DNA of 38,429 nucleotides from Candidatus Falkowella caecavicola (lineage in GTDB: Bacteria > Bacillota > Clostridia > Oscillospirales > Ruminococcaceae). Positions within the stretch are counted from its first letter, which is position 1; every line of letters starts with the position of its first letter. The translations under genes were made by a program, and so were the position numbers. Location of the stretch: NCBI GenBank assembly GCA_904420125.1, contig CAJFUK010000059.1, positions 1 through 38,429 on the forward strand. Reading direction: 5' to 3'. The notes beneath the pieces are model-generated. The model worked only from the letters and a program-made list of their open reading frames with translations. It did no database searches and was not told the origin of the DNA. Positions 8,772 to 16,194 of this stretch are shown in pieces.

Positions 8772-8800
8772 ATTATACCCCTCTTTTCTCCACTCTGCAA
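8772..8800 (-). promoter_or_regulatory. Promoter of the EndoQ-UvrD gene
   Basis: On the minus strand TTGCAG (8795-8800), 17-bp spacer, TATAAT (8772-8777), 30 bases upstream of the GTG start. The rest of the 334-base gap between 8743 and 9076 holds the terminator at 8984-9029 and nothing else I can support. Confidence 0.75.
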
Positions 8801-8983
8801 CGCTGTATTTTCGACGTTTTTCATCAAAATCCATCCGCGAAGTACAATTGATCCCCAGCCCTCCGCCTGTCCGAAACCATGTACAGCGTTAAACGATGGG
8901 ATCGGCCCATTTTGGATGCATAGCCCCGCCATACCGGGTGGTGAACCGGCCGGATAAAGATCACCCCATTGTCCCCGCATCTG

Positions 8984-9029
8984 AAAAAACCGTCCTGATG
9001 GGATGCATCGATCCCATCAGGACGGTTTT
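8984..9029 (-). terminator. Rho-independent terminator of the SH3/C39 gene
   Basis: A perfect 19-bp stem (8986-9004 against 9011-9029, outer arm AAAACCGTCCTGATGGGAT) with a 6-nt loop. On the minus strand it ends in six T. It lies about 47 bases past the stop codon. Confidence 0.9.
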
Positions 9030-9076
9030 GCTGAAATATCGGCTGCGGCTTTCACGCCGCCTGCCAATCTTATTCT

Positions 9077-10063
9077 TTAACGGTAATAAGCGATTTTATA
9101 GAACAGCGGATAAATATCAAAGAACTGCTGCAACTGTGTACGCGCCCCATTGCCCGGATCATTGATGGTAAATTTAGAGGGGGTCAGTTCCTTTCCTCCG
9201 GTATAGCCGGTGACAACCACCCAGTGCTGTCCGCCGGAACGGGTCTTTGCCCCAATCATGACCGGTTTGCCTTCCCGCAGGCGGGCATAAATCGTCTCCA
9301 GGTAATTGGAATTGGTAGAAACGACATAATCGGACGGCCAGTAGAGTGCGCCGCCTGACGTATAGCTCATCTGATCGGCCAATGTGTTCGGATAGATCGT
9401 TTTACCAGTACGATAAGTCTCCAGCATGGCCATGGCCGTTGTGGTACAGCCAATCTGGCGGATCGTCTGACCGGAATTACCGAGGACTTTATTGGCCCAC
9501 CGGCTGTCGGTCTGTTTATAATCCGCTACTTTGAGGGATACGGCCGGATACAGCTGCCCGTCGGTCATATCCTCCTGACTGCGCAGATAGCTGGAAAGAA
9601 CATATCCGGTCTTATTTCCGTCATATACAATACGGCTCCAGCCCTTGGATTCAACCAATACAACGACCTCGTCGCCCGAAGCGATTTTATCCTGTACGGG
9701 GAAAGAAGTACCCGCCCCGCTTCGAACATTCAGCCGTCCGGAGGTGGTATGTACTGTACGCTCATACGTTTTGGAAACCGGCCGGATATAGTCAGCATGT
9801 GCATATCCATATGCCCCGTCCGCATACTCGACCTTCCACCAGCTTCCTTCTTTTTCAATCAGGGTCACATAACTGCCGCGCTCCAGCACACCGACCCGGG
9901 CCGAGGAGGAGGAACGCCCACTCCGAACATTCAGATTACCGGATGTTGTGACAACGAAGCCGGCCGTATTGTTTCCATTGGCCGCGGCAACCTGTGGGGG
10001 CAGGTGCAGGGCAACAGATAAACTGAATATACTGACAGCCAAAAACAGTGCTCTTTTTTTCAT
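9077..10063 (-). CDS. Secreted protein with two SH3b domains and a C39-like peptidase domain
   Basis: A 328-residue exported protein. A signal peptide spans residues 1-27 (KKR, then ALFLAVSIFSLSVAL, with a likely AxA cleavage near 27-29). Two bacterial SH3 domains follow (about 35-95 and 100-160), each with the GNLNVRSG / GRLNVRSG core that binds cell wall in this fold. Residues 170-328 form a papain-like C39_2 domain with C206 in QIGCTTTAMAM, H280 in GGQHWVVVTGY and D302 in INDPGNG. The likely role is a wall-associated cysteine peptidase or peptidoglycan endopeptidase. The start is uncertain: ATG 10063 gives the cleanest signal peptide with AAAGGA 12 bases upstream, while ATG 10075 would add four residues. 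It is monocistronic with a strong terminator. Confidence 0.88.
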   Translation of the reverse strand: MKKRALFLAVSIFSLSVALHLPPQVAAANGNNTAGFVVTTSGNLNVRSGRSSSSARVGVLERGSYVTLIEKEGSWWKVEYADGAYGYAHADYIRPVSKTYERTVHTTSGRLNVRSGAGTSFPVQDKIASGDEVVVLVESKGWSRIVYDGNKTGYVLSSYLRSQEDMTDGQLYPAVSLKVADYKQTDSRWANKVLGNSGQTIRQIGCTTTAMAMLETYRTGKTIYPNTLADQMSYTSGGALYWPSDYVVSTNSNYLETIYARLREGKPVMIGAKTRSGGQHWVVVTGYTGGKELTPSKFTINDPGNGARTQLQQFFDIYPLFYKIAYYR

Positions 10064-10278
10064 ATCTATGATCATTCCTTTCTCTTAGAGCCTTAGGGGG
10101 TATGCCTTCCCATTCGGCACAATCCTCAGACTGAAATCTCCATCTTTCAACCTTTTTACACAATCAGCTTTGCAGGTCAACTCTCCTGCTACGCCATTAT
10201 AACACAGAGTGAGCGGTTTTGAACCATGTAAGTTCTGGAAAGAGGATTTCTGCTGGCTGCAGCGGATTTAAACAGTAA

Positions 10279-10310
10279 AACGGACCGCTGGTTTTCCCCA
10301 GCGGTCCGTT
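10279..10310 (-). terminator. Terminator of the DtxR/MntR-type gene
   Basis: A 13-bp stem AACGGACCGCTGG (10279-10291) with 10298-10310 and a 6-nt loop. The minus-strand tail is TTTTACTGTTT, a moderate U-tract. It begins six bases after the stop codon. Confidence 0.75.
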
Positions 10311-10315
10311 GGATC

Positions 10316-10681
10316 CTATGCATGAAAAACATGTTGTTTAATTTTTTCAAAAGTTTCTGTGCTGATCACATGTTCAATCCGGCAGGCATCAGCCGCCGCT
10401 GTATCAGGAGATACCCCCAGGGCAATCAGCCATTCCGTGAGCATTCGATGCCGTTCATACATCCGCTCGGCAATTTCGCGACCGGCCTCTGTCAGTTCAA
10501 TATTCCCATCGCCATCCACTACAACGTAACCGTTTTTACGCATCAAGCTCATCGCCCGGCTGACGCTTGGCTTGGAAAACTGTAAATGCTGCGCGATATC
10601 AATCGAACGCACATATCCTTTTTGGTTTTTGAGTATTAAAATAGTTTCCAAATAATTTTCGCCGGATTCCTGCATTTTCAT
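10316..10681 (-). CDS. Metal-dependent transcriptional regulator, DtxR/MntR family
   Basis: A 121-residue regulator with an N-terminal winged helix-turn-helix: ENYLETILIL, SIDIAQHLQFSKPSVSRAM, GYVVVDGDGNIELTEAGREIAERMYERH. This is followed by the metal-binding and dimerisation segment with conserved H, D, C, E and H residues (ADACRIEHVIS). This matches the short MntR-like class without a C-terminal SH3 domain. ATG 10681 is chosen because AGGAGG sits ten bases upstream; an open frame continues 24 codons further but the promoter lies close to it. The gene is divergent from a FeoB-associated type mini-protein, which suggests iron or manganese control, although no FeoA, FeoB or Mn transporter gene is in the window. 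Confidence 0.88.
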   Translation of the reverse strand: MKMQESGENYLETILILKNQKGYVRSIDIAQHLQFSKPSVSRAMSLMRKNGYVVVDGDGNIELTEAGREIAERMYERHRMLTEWLIALGVSPDTAAADACRIEHVISTETFEKIKQHVFHA

Positions 10682-10764
10682 TTCAGCCAGCCCTCCTATA
10701 TGCTTTTGGTACAACGGCCCTGTAGCAATATTTACTGCCCAATCTGTATCCATTGATTTTTATT

Positions 10765-10793
10765 ATTGTAGCATGTTTTCCTCTCCGGCACAA
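10765..10793 (-). promoter_or_regulatory. Promoter of the metal regulator gene
   Basis: On the minus strand TTGTGC (10788-10793), 17-bp spacer, TACAAT (10765-10770). It gives a leader of roughly 75 bases to the chosen ATG. Confidence 0.6.
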
Positions 10794-10818
10794 GATATAT
10801 TTTAAAGCGGGAAAAATC

Positions 10819-10847
10819 TTGACAAATATCATAAGCAGTAGTACATT
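10819..10847 (+). promoter_or_regulatory. Promoter of the Cys-rich mini-protein gene
   Basis: TTGACA (10819-10824), 17-bp spacer, TACATT (10842-10847). The -35 box of the opposing promoter ends 25 bases away, so one regulator bound here could control both genes. No clear DtxR-type palindrome was seen. Confidence 0.6.
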
Positions 10848-10917
10848 TTTACCCGGTATGAACAACAGCGGATGAGCATCCAGCACCTATCCATCCGTTC
10901 TTGTAAGGAGAGTAAAA

Positions 10918-11097
10918 ATGAATCCGTTGACCTGTATTTTGATTGGCGTTTTACTGCTGCTTGTAGGGATCGCTCTGCGCTCTATCCGGAAAGGACATAG
11001 GCAGGGCTGCAAAGACTGCAATCATTGCGGCCTTTGCAGCCCTATGCCCGACTCTGCTGTCGGTATGCAGAAGAATGATCCTCATCAGCGCTCCTGA
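10918..11097 (+). CDS. FeoB-associated Cys-rich membrane mini-protein
   Basis: A 59-residue protein starting at ATG 10918 with AAGGAGAG seven bases upstream. Residues 4-20 are one transmembrane helix (LTCILIGVLLLLVGIAL). A basic patch RSIRKGHRQ follows, then the cluster GCKDCNHCGLC with four cysteines, then a polar tail. This is the layout of the FeoB-associated Cys-rich membrane proteins, which usually sit beside feoA/feoB and are thought to help ferrous iron uptake. Here it stands alone opposite a DtxR/MntR-type regulator. The family call rests on architecture and context, not on a search. Confidence 0.8.
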   Translation: MNPLTCILIGVLLLLVGIALRSIRKGHRQGCKDCNHCGLCSPMPDSAVGMQKNDPHQRS

Positions 11098-11136
11098 ACA
11101 GCCAGCTTTTATAACCAGATCACACTCGATCCAAAA

Positions 11137-11170
11137 CAACCGCCCGGAAACAAACTACACCGGGCGGTTG
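11137..11170. terminator. Terminator between convergent genes
   Basis: An 11-bp stem CAACCGCCCGG (11137-11147) with 11160-11170 and a 12-nt loop. The minus-strand side ends TTTTGG, so it mainly serves the alpha-galactosidase operon. It probably also blocks read-through from the mini-protein gene. Confidence 0.75.
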
Positions 11171-11235
11171 CTTACGCTTTCAGGGATCCTCAGGCAGGAT
11201 ACCAAAGCTGTTTTTGATTTTTCAGCCTGACCGTT

Positions 11236-12513
11236 TCAGATCCGGTGCAGACGGTATGCTTTCGCGCCGTGCGCCGGTACAACCGCAGTAATCCGGGTGC
11301 CGGAAGGACAGTCGGTCCCAGTCCAAAGCTCTGTAACGGTATATTCTCCCGGCAAAGACAGCTGCTGAATATCGACAGTGATTTCCTTTTCCTGCAAATC
11401 TGCATTAAATAAAGCAACATAGTACCCTTCTGTATCATGGGTTGCCATCCATACAATTTCTTCTCTGCCTTTTTCCCCTCGCCGGTAAACCGGATGCGCA
11501 GAATGGCTGTGCTTTAGGATTTCCAGAATATCCGGATTGGTCAGCAGGCTCCGCGTAAACGCATCCAGCCCTGTTAATTCCCCGCCGATCATCAGCGGCG
11601 AACGGAGCATGCACCATAACGTCAACATGGTAATCTGCTCATCCTGGGTGAATCCTGTCCAGCCGTCCGGGCCATAATCCTGTAAGATCGGCCCTACCGG
11701 CAGCATATCCGCATCGGGGAAATGTCCCGGACAGGCGTGTATACACCAGCTCTCCGCACGTTCGAACATATCATACAGCTGTTCCCAGTGATCCCAAAAA
11801 TCATCGGTAATCCGCCACATATTGACATGCTGTTTTAAGTGTTCGGCCTTCTGTAACGGCGTGGGACCGGGAGAAATACTGAATACCATCGGCCGGCCGC
11901 ATGCCCGGATCGCCTGTTCGATCTGTTCGATTTCCGCTGTGGGGTAATGGTTTGCAATATCGTCCACCTTGACAAAATCCACACCCCACTCGGCATATTG
12001 CTCAAACAAACTGTTATAGTATGCCTGCGCGCCTTCCCTGGCCGGGTCCACACCATACATGTCGGTGTTCCACGGACAGACCGAATGCTGCGCGGCAATC
12101 TGCCGCGCGGTGACTGTGCTGCCTAAAATCGCCGTATTTCTGTGAACCGCTTGCCGCGGAATGCCCCGCATAATATGGATACCGAATTTCAGCCCCAAGT
12201 CATGCACAAATGCGGAAAGCGGGCCAAACCCCTTACCGCCTGCGGATGACGGGAAACGGTTAGGCGCAGGCTGAAGGCGGGAATATGCATCCATTTCCAG
12301 CTCTGCAAAATTATGATATGTATGATTTTCCGCCGTCGGTTCCGACCATTGAATATCGACGACAATATATTCCCATCCGAACGCCTTTAAGTGTTCGGCC
12401 ATATACAACGCGTTTTTGCGCACAATTTCTTCCGTGACCGAAGCGCCGTAACAGTCCCAGCTGTTCCAGCCCATCGGCGGCGTCATCGCGGGATTTTTCT
12501 GGTTATCCGTCAT
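11236..12513 (-). CDS. Alpha-galactosidase-like glycoside hydrolase, family 27
   Basis: A 425-residue clan D glycosidase. The opening TPPMGWNSWDCYG is the GH27 signature. The nucleophile is D184 in GVDFVKVDD, and the acid/base is D238 in the WRITDDFWD motif (W233 plus five, as in other GH27 enzymes). The (beta/alpha)8 domain is followed by a C-terminal antiparallel beta domain (from about 345). No signal peptide is present, so it acts in the cytosol, probably removing alpha-linked galactose (or a related sugar) from imported oligosaccharides. AGGAGG lies seven bases before the ATG. It is third in an operon with an isomerase-like protein and a Gfo/Idh/MocA oxidoreductase, which suggests catabolism of an unusual galactoside. 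Confidence 0.9.
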   Translation of the reverse strand: MTDNQKNPAMTPPMGWNSWDCYGASVTEEIVRKNALYMAEHLKAFGWEYIVVDIQWSEPTAENHTYHNFAELEMDAYSRLQPAPNRFPSSAGGKGFGPLSAFVHDLGLKFGIHIMRGIPRQAVHRNTAILGSTVTARQIAAQHSVCPWNTDMYGVDPAREGAQAYYNSLFEQYAEWGVDFVKVDDIANHYPTAEIEQIEQAIRACGRPMVFSISPGPTPLQKAEHLKQHVNMWRITDDFWDHWEQLYDMFERAESWCIHACPGHFPDADMLPVGPILQDYGPDGWTGFTQDEQITMLTLWCMLRSPLMIGGELTGLDAFTRSLLTNPDILEILKHSHSAHPVYRRGEKGREEIVWMATHDTEGYYVALFNADLQEKEITVDIQQLSLPGEYTVTELWTGTDCPSGTRITAVVPAHGAKAYRLHRI

Positions 12514-12562
12514 TGATTTTCCTCCTGCTGATACATTGTCCCCTGTCTGCGTTCTTCACAAG

Positions 12563-12580
12563 AAACCGGCCCCCCGGTTT
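12563..12580 (-). promoter_or_regulatory. Small stem-loop in the operon gap
   Basis: A perfect 7-bp stem AAACCGG with its complement around a 4-nt loop, in the 79-base gap between the oxidoreductase and the alpha-galactosidase. The minus-strand tail TTTCTTG is weakly terminator-like, so it may be an attenuator or RNA-processing hairpin. Confidence 0.4.
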
Positions 12581-12592
12581 GCCTGCAAATTT

Positions 12593-13768
12593 TCACCGTA
12601 CTTTCCAACGGTCGTTATAAGTACCCCGCAAATCCTGAATTTCCGAAACAGAGGCTTCTTTCAGATGGGAGTGAGCCCGTTTTTCATTCAAAAGTTCCAG
12701 GAAACGCGCGCTGTCAATCGGCAGATCCACCCATTCATCTGTCCAGTCGGAAAGATAGATCGCATTGGAAATGGTCAAACCGTTGATCCCTTCATAGCCG
12801 GGTGCCAGAAGTTCTTCTCCGTGCAGAATCGCGTTGGTGAAGTTTTGCAGGATCCCATTATGCGCCGTTTCTGTTCCCTCCGGCTCAATCGTATGCATTT
12901 CCATTGCCGGTGCAGCAAATCCCTGCTTGCTTTCAAAGCAGAACTTACGTTCCGGCTCTGCAAGCTCCCAAAAATGGAGCTGCCCGTTTTCCCAGACCAT
13001 TTTTCCGCGGTCTCCGGTAATCTCCAGCCGGTTTGTACCGGGACATTCTCCTGTGGTTGTGATAAAGGCGCCGGTCGCGCCGTTTGCATATTCCGCATAA
13101 GCAGTTACTTCGTCCTCGACCTCAATATGATGCCATTTGCCGTATTGGCACTTGGCACGGATCCGCACCGGCATGCCGAAAATCCACTGCCATAAATCCA
13201 GGTTGTGCGGGCATTGGTTGAGCAGTACGCCGCCGCCTTCCCCGGCCCAGGTTGCCCGCCAGGTACCGGAATCATAGTATGCCTGCGTCCGGTACCAGTT
13301 GGTGATAATCCATATGCAGCGCTTGGGTTCCCCGATTCTGCCATCCCGGACGATCTCCCGCATTTTCTGAAAAAGCGGGTTGGTTCGCTGATTATACATG
13401 ATTCCGAAAACTTTTCCGCTTTTCTTCGCTGCCGCGTTCATCTCCTCGACCTGGGCCGTATAAACGCCTGCCGGTTTTTCAGACAGGACATGCAGCCCCT
13501 TTGCAAATGCCGCCACGGCGATTTCTGGATGGAAATAATGCGGTGTGGCAATCAGGACCGCATCGATCAACCCGCTGTCGAGCAGATCATGGTAATCTGT
13601 AAACTGCGGTACTCCCGGCAAATTTTCATTTGCCCAGGAAAGCTTTTCCGGTGCGATATCACAGACAGCGCCCAACTCCATATCCCGAATATTGCCGGTA
13701 AAAATACTGCGTGCATGCGCACTTCCCATATTGCCGATACCGACAATCCCCATTCTTACTTTATTCAT
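12593..13768 (-). CDS. Gfo/Idh/MocA family oxidoreductase
   Basis: A 391-residue NAD(P)-dependent dehydrogenase. The N-terminal Rossmann fold has GIVGIGNMG (GxGxxG at 10-15), followed by AVCDIAPEK, VLIATPHYFHPEIAVAAF and the family hallmark HVLSEKPAG. The C-terminal GFO_IDH_MocA_C domain includes GGGVLLNQCPHNLDLWQWIFG, where the histidine is the usual catalytic residue. ATG 13768 is chosen because GGGGG lies seven bases upstream; an in-frame ATG at 13786 has no such site. It overlaps the upstream isomerase gene by eight bases, so the two are translationally coupled. The likely role is oxidation of a hydroxyl on the sugar released or handled by this operon. The sugar is unknown. Confidence 0.92.
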   Translation of the reverse strand: MNKVRMGIVGIGNMGSAHARSIFTGNIRDMELGAVCDIAPEKLSWANENLPGVPQFTDYHDLLDSGLIDAVLIATPHYFHPEIAVAAFAKGLHVLSEKPAGVYTAQVEEMNAAAKKSGKVFGIMYNQRTNPLFQKMREIVRDGRIGEPKRCIWIITNWYRTQAYYDSGTWRATWAGEGGGVLLNQCPHNLDLWQWIFGMPVRIRAKCQYGKWHHIEVEDEVTAYAEYANGATGAFITTTGECPGTNRLEITGDRGKMVWENGQLHFWELAEPERKFCFESKQGFAAPAMEMHTIEPEGTETAHNGILQNFTNAILHGEELLAPGYEGINGLTISNAIYLSDWTDEWVDLPIDSARFLELLNEKRAHSHLKEASVSEIQDLRGTYNDRWKVR

Positions 13769-14624
13769 AACTGTACCCCCACTCATTTAATATGTCTTTT
13801 AATGCATTGACAGCCGCATCAAATGCCTCTCCCTGTGATGCATAAGTATAGGTATGCCTGACTTCCTCATCCTGAAGATTCTCCAGGCCCTGGAATACGG
13901 TCAGGTGCGGCTCTACAGAAAGGATCCTGGCGCTGCCCGGCTGATAAAATTTTCGGATCAGTTCCGGCAGGCATCCGTCTCCGCATCCGGCAGGCACAAC
14001 GCTTCCATCCGCAGAAAGCGCGTCTTTTATGTGCATATAGTCCAGATAGGGGAGCAGACTGTCAAAAATTTCTCCGGGCCTTTCCCCGCATTGGATATAA
14101 TTTGCAGGATCGAAAACGCCTTTCAGCCGGGGTCCCAGCCGCTGGTGGAGATAGAGGGTGCGGTCCTTTCGGTCTCCGAAAATCCCCTTTTCATTTTCGT
14201 GACAGCATATTACTCCCTCCGCTTCCGCCATATCCAGCAATCTGTTCAAACGTATGCATACTTCGTCTGCATATTCCTCCGGAGATTCTCCGGAAGGAAT
14301 ATAAAAGCTGAACATCCGGATTCTCTTTGTTCCCAGCATTCGTGCCGCACGTAATGCACGCACGAATGCTTCCTGATGTTCTTCCCATCCATCCCGAATT
14401 CCAATTTTGCCGATCGGAGATCCGATCGCGGATACCTGGATGCCGCCGGCGTCCAGCTTTTGCCGGACATCTTTGAGTTCATCCTCCGTCAGATCCAAAA
14501 TACCCTTTCCGTTAACGCCGCGGATTTCGATATGCCGCAGTCCATTTCGCTGCAGAGCGGCAATCTGTCCGCCCAGTTCCCACGACGCCTCATCCGCAAA
14601 AGCGGATAAAATAAAATCTGCCAC
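13761..14624 (-). CDS. Sugar phosphate isomerase/epimerase-like TIM-barrel protein
   Basis: A 287-residue protein of the xylose isomerase-like TIM-barrel (AP_endonuc_2) superfamily. Signature stretches are ILSAFADEAS, LRHIEIRGVNGKGI, CHENEKGIFGDR (metal-ligand E), GVFDPANYIQCG (metal-ligand D) and DYMHIKDA (metal-ligand H, K). The GTG at 14624 is used as start because GGAGGG lies exactly six bases upstream; the longer frame to 14687 has no ribosome binding site. It is first in the operon and its stop codon overlaps the start of the Gfo/Idh/MocA gene. Such isomerase-plus-dehydrogenase pairs are typical of inositol or rare-sugar pathways. Confidence 0.88.
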   Translation of the reverse strand: MADFILSAFADEASWELGGQIAALQRNGLRHIEIRGVNGKGILDLTEDELKDVRQKLDAGGIQVSAIGSPIGKIGIRDGWEEHQEAFVRALRAARMLGTKRIRMFSFYIPSGESPEEYADEVCIRLNRLLDMAEAEGVICCHENEKGIFGDRKDRTLYLHQRLGPRLKGVFDPANYIQCGERPGEIFDSLLPYLDYMHIKDALSADGSVVPAGCGDGCLPELIRKFYQPGSARILSVEPHLTVFQGLENLQDEEVRHTYTYASQGEAFDAAVNALKDILNEWGYSYE

Positions 14625-15002
14625 CTGTTTCCCTCCGTCCGTTATCATCTTTTTCGCCTTCGAAAAGCCATATGTATTTTTATGCATATATTATACTGAT
14701 AGTATTTTATCAATCAGATATATGCGGGCACCGGCAATTTATTTTCTATCCCGATTATATAAGATCAACTATATAAAATCAATAGATTTTATATAGTTTT
14801 CATAAGTTTTTTCGATTGATATCCTTATTTTTATTTTTAACCATGCCTGCCCTTCGATTTTATGGACAACCACTGTTTTTCCCCGTACACCAATCCTGCC
14901 TAACCCCATTTTCGTGCTTTCTTTACCCGGCAATTAAAATTCACCCAGCCCAAGTGTATGGTTTTCTTTTCAATAAAAAAGAGCCCCGATCGGGGCTCTT
15001 TT
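14625..15002. other. Regulatory gap upstream of the sugar operon
   Basis: A 378-base AT-rich gap. It holds the perfect palindrome at 14767-14798, a TATAAT box on the minus strand near 14691-14696 with only a weak -35, and the VanY terminator at its right edge. No gene is supported in it; the open frames there have no ribosome binding sites. Confidence 0.6.
14767..14798. promoter_or_regulatory. AT-rich perfect palindrome, candidate operator
   Basis: Arms AACTATATAAAATC (14767-14780) and GATTTTATATAGTT (14785-14798), with a 4-nt centre AATA. It lies 143 bases upstream of the isomerase start and about 70 bases upstream of its probable -10. It has no GC-rich stem or U-tract of a terminator, so a regulator binding site is more likely. 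Confidence 0.5.
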
Positions 15003-15004
15003 TT
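14975..15004 (-). terminator. Rho-independent terminator of the VanY-type gene
   Basis: A 13-bp stem AAAAAAGAGCCCC (14975-14987) with 14992-15004 around GATC. The T-run on the minus strand follows directly. The stop codon of the carboxypeptidase lies at the edge of the stem. Confidence 0.9.
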
Positions 15005-16004
15005 ATTCGGCCAGTGACTCCTCTTCGCCTTTTACATATTTTTCTACGTATTCTTCCAGACAAAGCCCGGATGCCTTGATTTTTTCGGCATTGGATAAAC
15101 CGACATACCGGTAATGCCATGGTTCATAGGTAATTTTCGTAATATCCTGTTTATCTTTTGGATAACGCAGGATGAATCCGTATTCCTGCGCATGCTCTGA
15201 CAACCAGTCAAAGGCCGCGGTGTCCTCAAAATCCTCTGTCAGATCGGTATGATAATAGAACCAGTCAGAGGTGACAATATCCGCCGCCAGCCCGATACTG
15301 TGTTCGCTGGTTCCGGGCACTGCAATATTTCGTGCAGTTTCTGCTTCAGCTTCTTCCCGCGTCATGCCCTGGGCCATCAAGTTTTGAATGTTGGTATCAA
15401 ATAACTGTTGTTGATAATCAACTGAGCGGTAGGCGGAAGTTACATACAATCCGATTCCGTCTGCCTCTGCTGCTTCAATCATTTTGATCATCTGTTCCGC
15501 CGCACGTTTTTCCATCCGGAAGCGCTCGTTAATATTGCCGAGTTCTATCGTATAGTCTTCCGGCATCGGATTGTCAGCGTTGACCAGCATCAGCGCCCAG
15601 TCTTCAGACGCATCAGTGGGTGCATAGGGATCGGAACTCTCTTCTTCAGAGCTCTCGTCGCTGACATCTCCGCCTGAAACGCCACTTTCCTCATTCTCCG
15701 TGCTTTCCGGCAACGATTCATCCGGTGCTGGCCGCGAAGTAATCCCGCTGGACAAACTGCTTTCGGAGGATTCTTCCATGCTGGAAAGCGAACTCTCTTC
15801 CGGCTCCTCAATCCGGCTTGTGCACCGGACGGCCAATACAATCGCCAGTATCAGCAGCAGGATGAACAGAACAAAACGGATTCTTTTCCATCTCTGTCTT
15901 CTTCTTCGCCGCGCCACCGCTTCCGGACTGTGCCGGTTCGGCGGCAGCTCTGTCTGCCGGTAATCACTCTGTCCATTGCCCGGCCTACCTGTATTTTCCC
16001 TCAT
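15003..16004 (-). CDS. D-alanyl-D-alanine carboxypeptidase, VanY/M15B type, membrane-anchored
   Basis: A 333-residue peptidoglycan-trimming enzyme. A basic cytoplasmic head (RRRRRQRWKRIR) precedes one transmembrane helix (about 42-59). A Ser/Glu-rich linker spans 63-130, and the zinc peptidase domain lies at 135-325. Zinc ligands are H235 and D242 in TSEHSIGLAADI and H297 in EPWHYRYVG, with E294 as catalytic base. It should remove the terminal D-Ala from peptidoglycan stems outside the membrane. The linker style (SSSEE runs) is shared with the SGNH hydrolase at 18.3-19.8 kb, suggesting a common wall-spanning design. AGGAGAG precedes the ATG. No vanA/vanH/vanX-like gene accompanies it, so this is a housekeeping enzyme rather than a resistance cluster. 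Confidence 0.93.
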   Translation of the reverse strand: MRENTGRPGNGQSDYRQTELPPNRHSPEAVARRRRRQRWKRIRFVLFILLLILAIVLAVRCTSRIEEPEESSLSSMEESSESSLSSGITSRPAPDESLPESTENEESGVSGGDVSDESSEEESSDPYAPTDASEDWALMLVNADNPMPEDYTIELGNINERFRMEKRAAEQMIKMIEAAEADGIGLYVTSAYRSVDYQQQLFDTNIQNLMAQGMTREEAEAETARNIAVPGTSEHSIGLAADIVTSDWFYYHTDLTEDFEDTAAFDWLSEHAQEYGFILRYPKDKQDITKITYEPWHYRYVGLSNAEKIKASGLCLEEYVEKYVKGEEESLAE

Positions 16005-16124
16005 AATTTCTCTCCTGTTCTTTTGTCGCTCTATGGATATCCTTAGTTTTCCTACGTTTTTCCATTATATTCAAATTTCCGATCGGCAAGGGCGCATATC
16101 CCCACCCATGCCTGATCAAAATGC

Positions 16125-16172
16125 CAGAACGGCCGCTGTATCTTCCTTATACTTTATACAACAGCCGTTCTG
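16125..16172 (-). terminator. Terminator of the ychF operon
   Basis: Stem CAGAACGGC (16125-16133) with 16164-16172 and a long loop that can extend the pairing. The minus-strand tail is CATTTTG. It starts 22 bases after the ychF stop. Confidence 0.65.
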
Positions 16173-16194
16173 CCTGTATTGGATCCGGTACTCA

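Noticed and set aside
12536-13195. 219-codon plus-strand open frame
   Set aside because: Antisense to the Gfo/Idh/MocA gene.
15003-16004. Vancomycin-resistance cluster suggested by VanY
   Set aside because: No ligase, VanH, VanX or VanR/S genes nearby; a single VanY-type carboxypeptidase is common in Clostridia.
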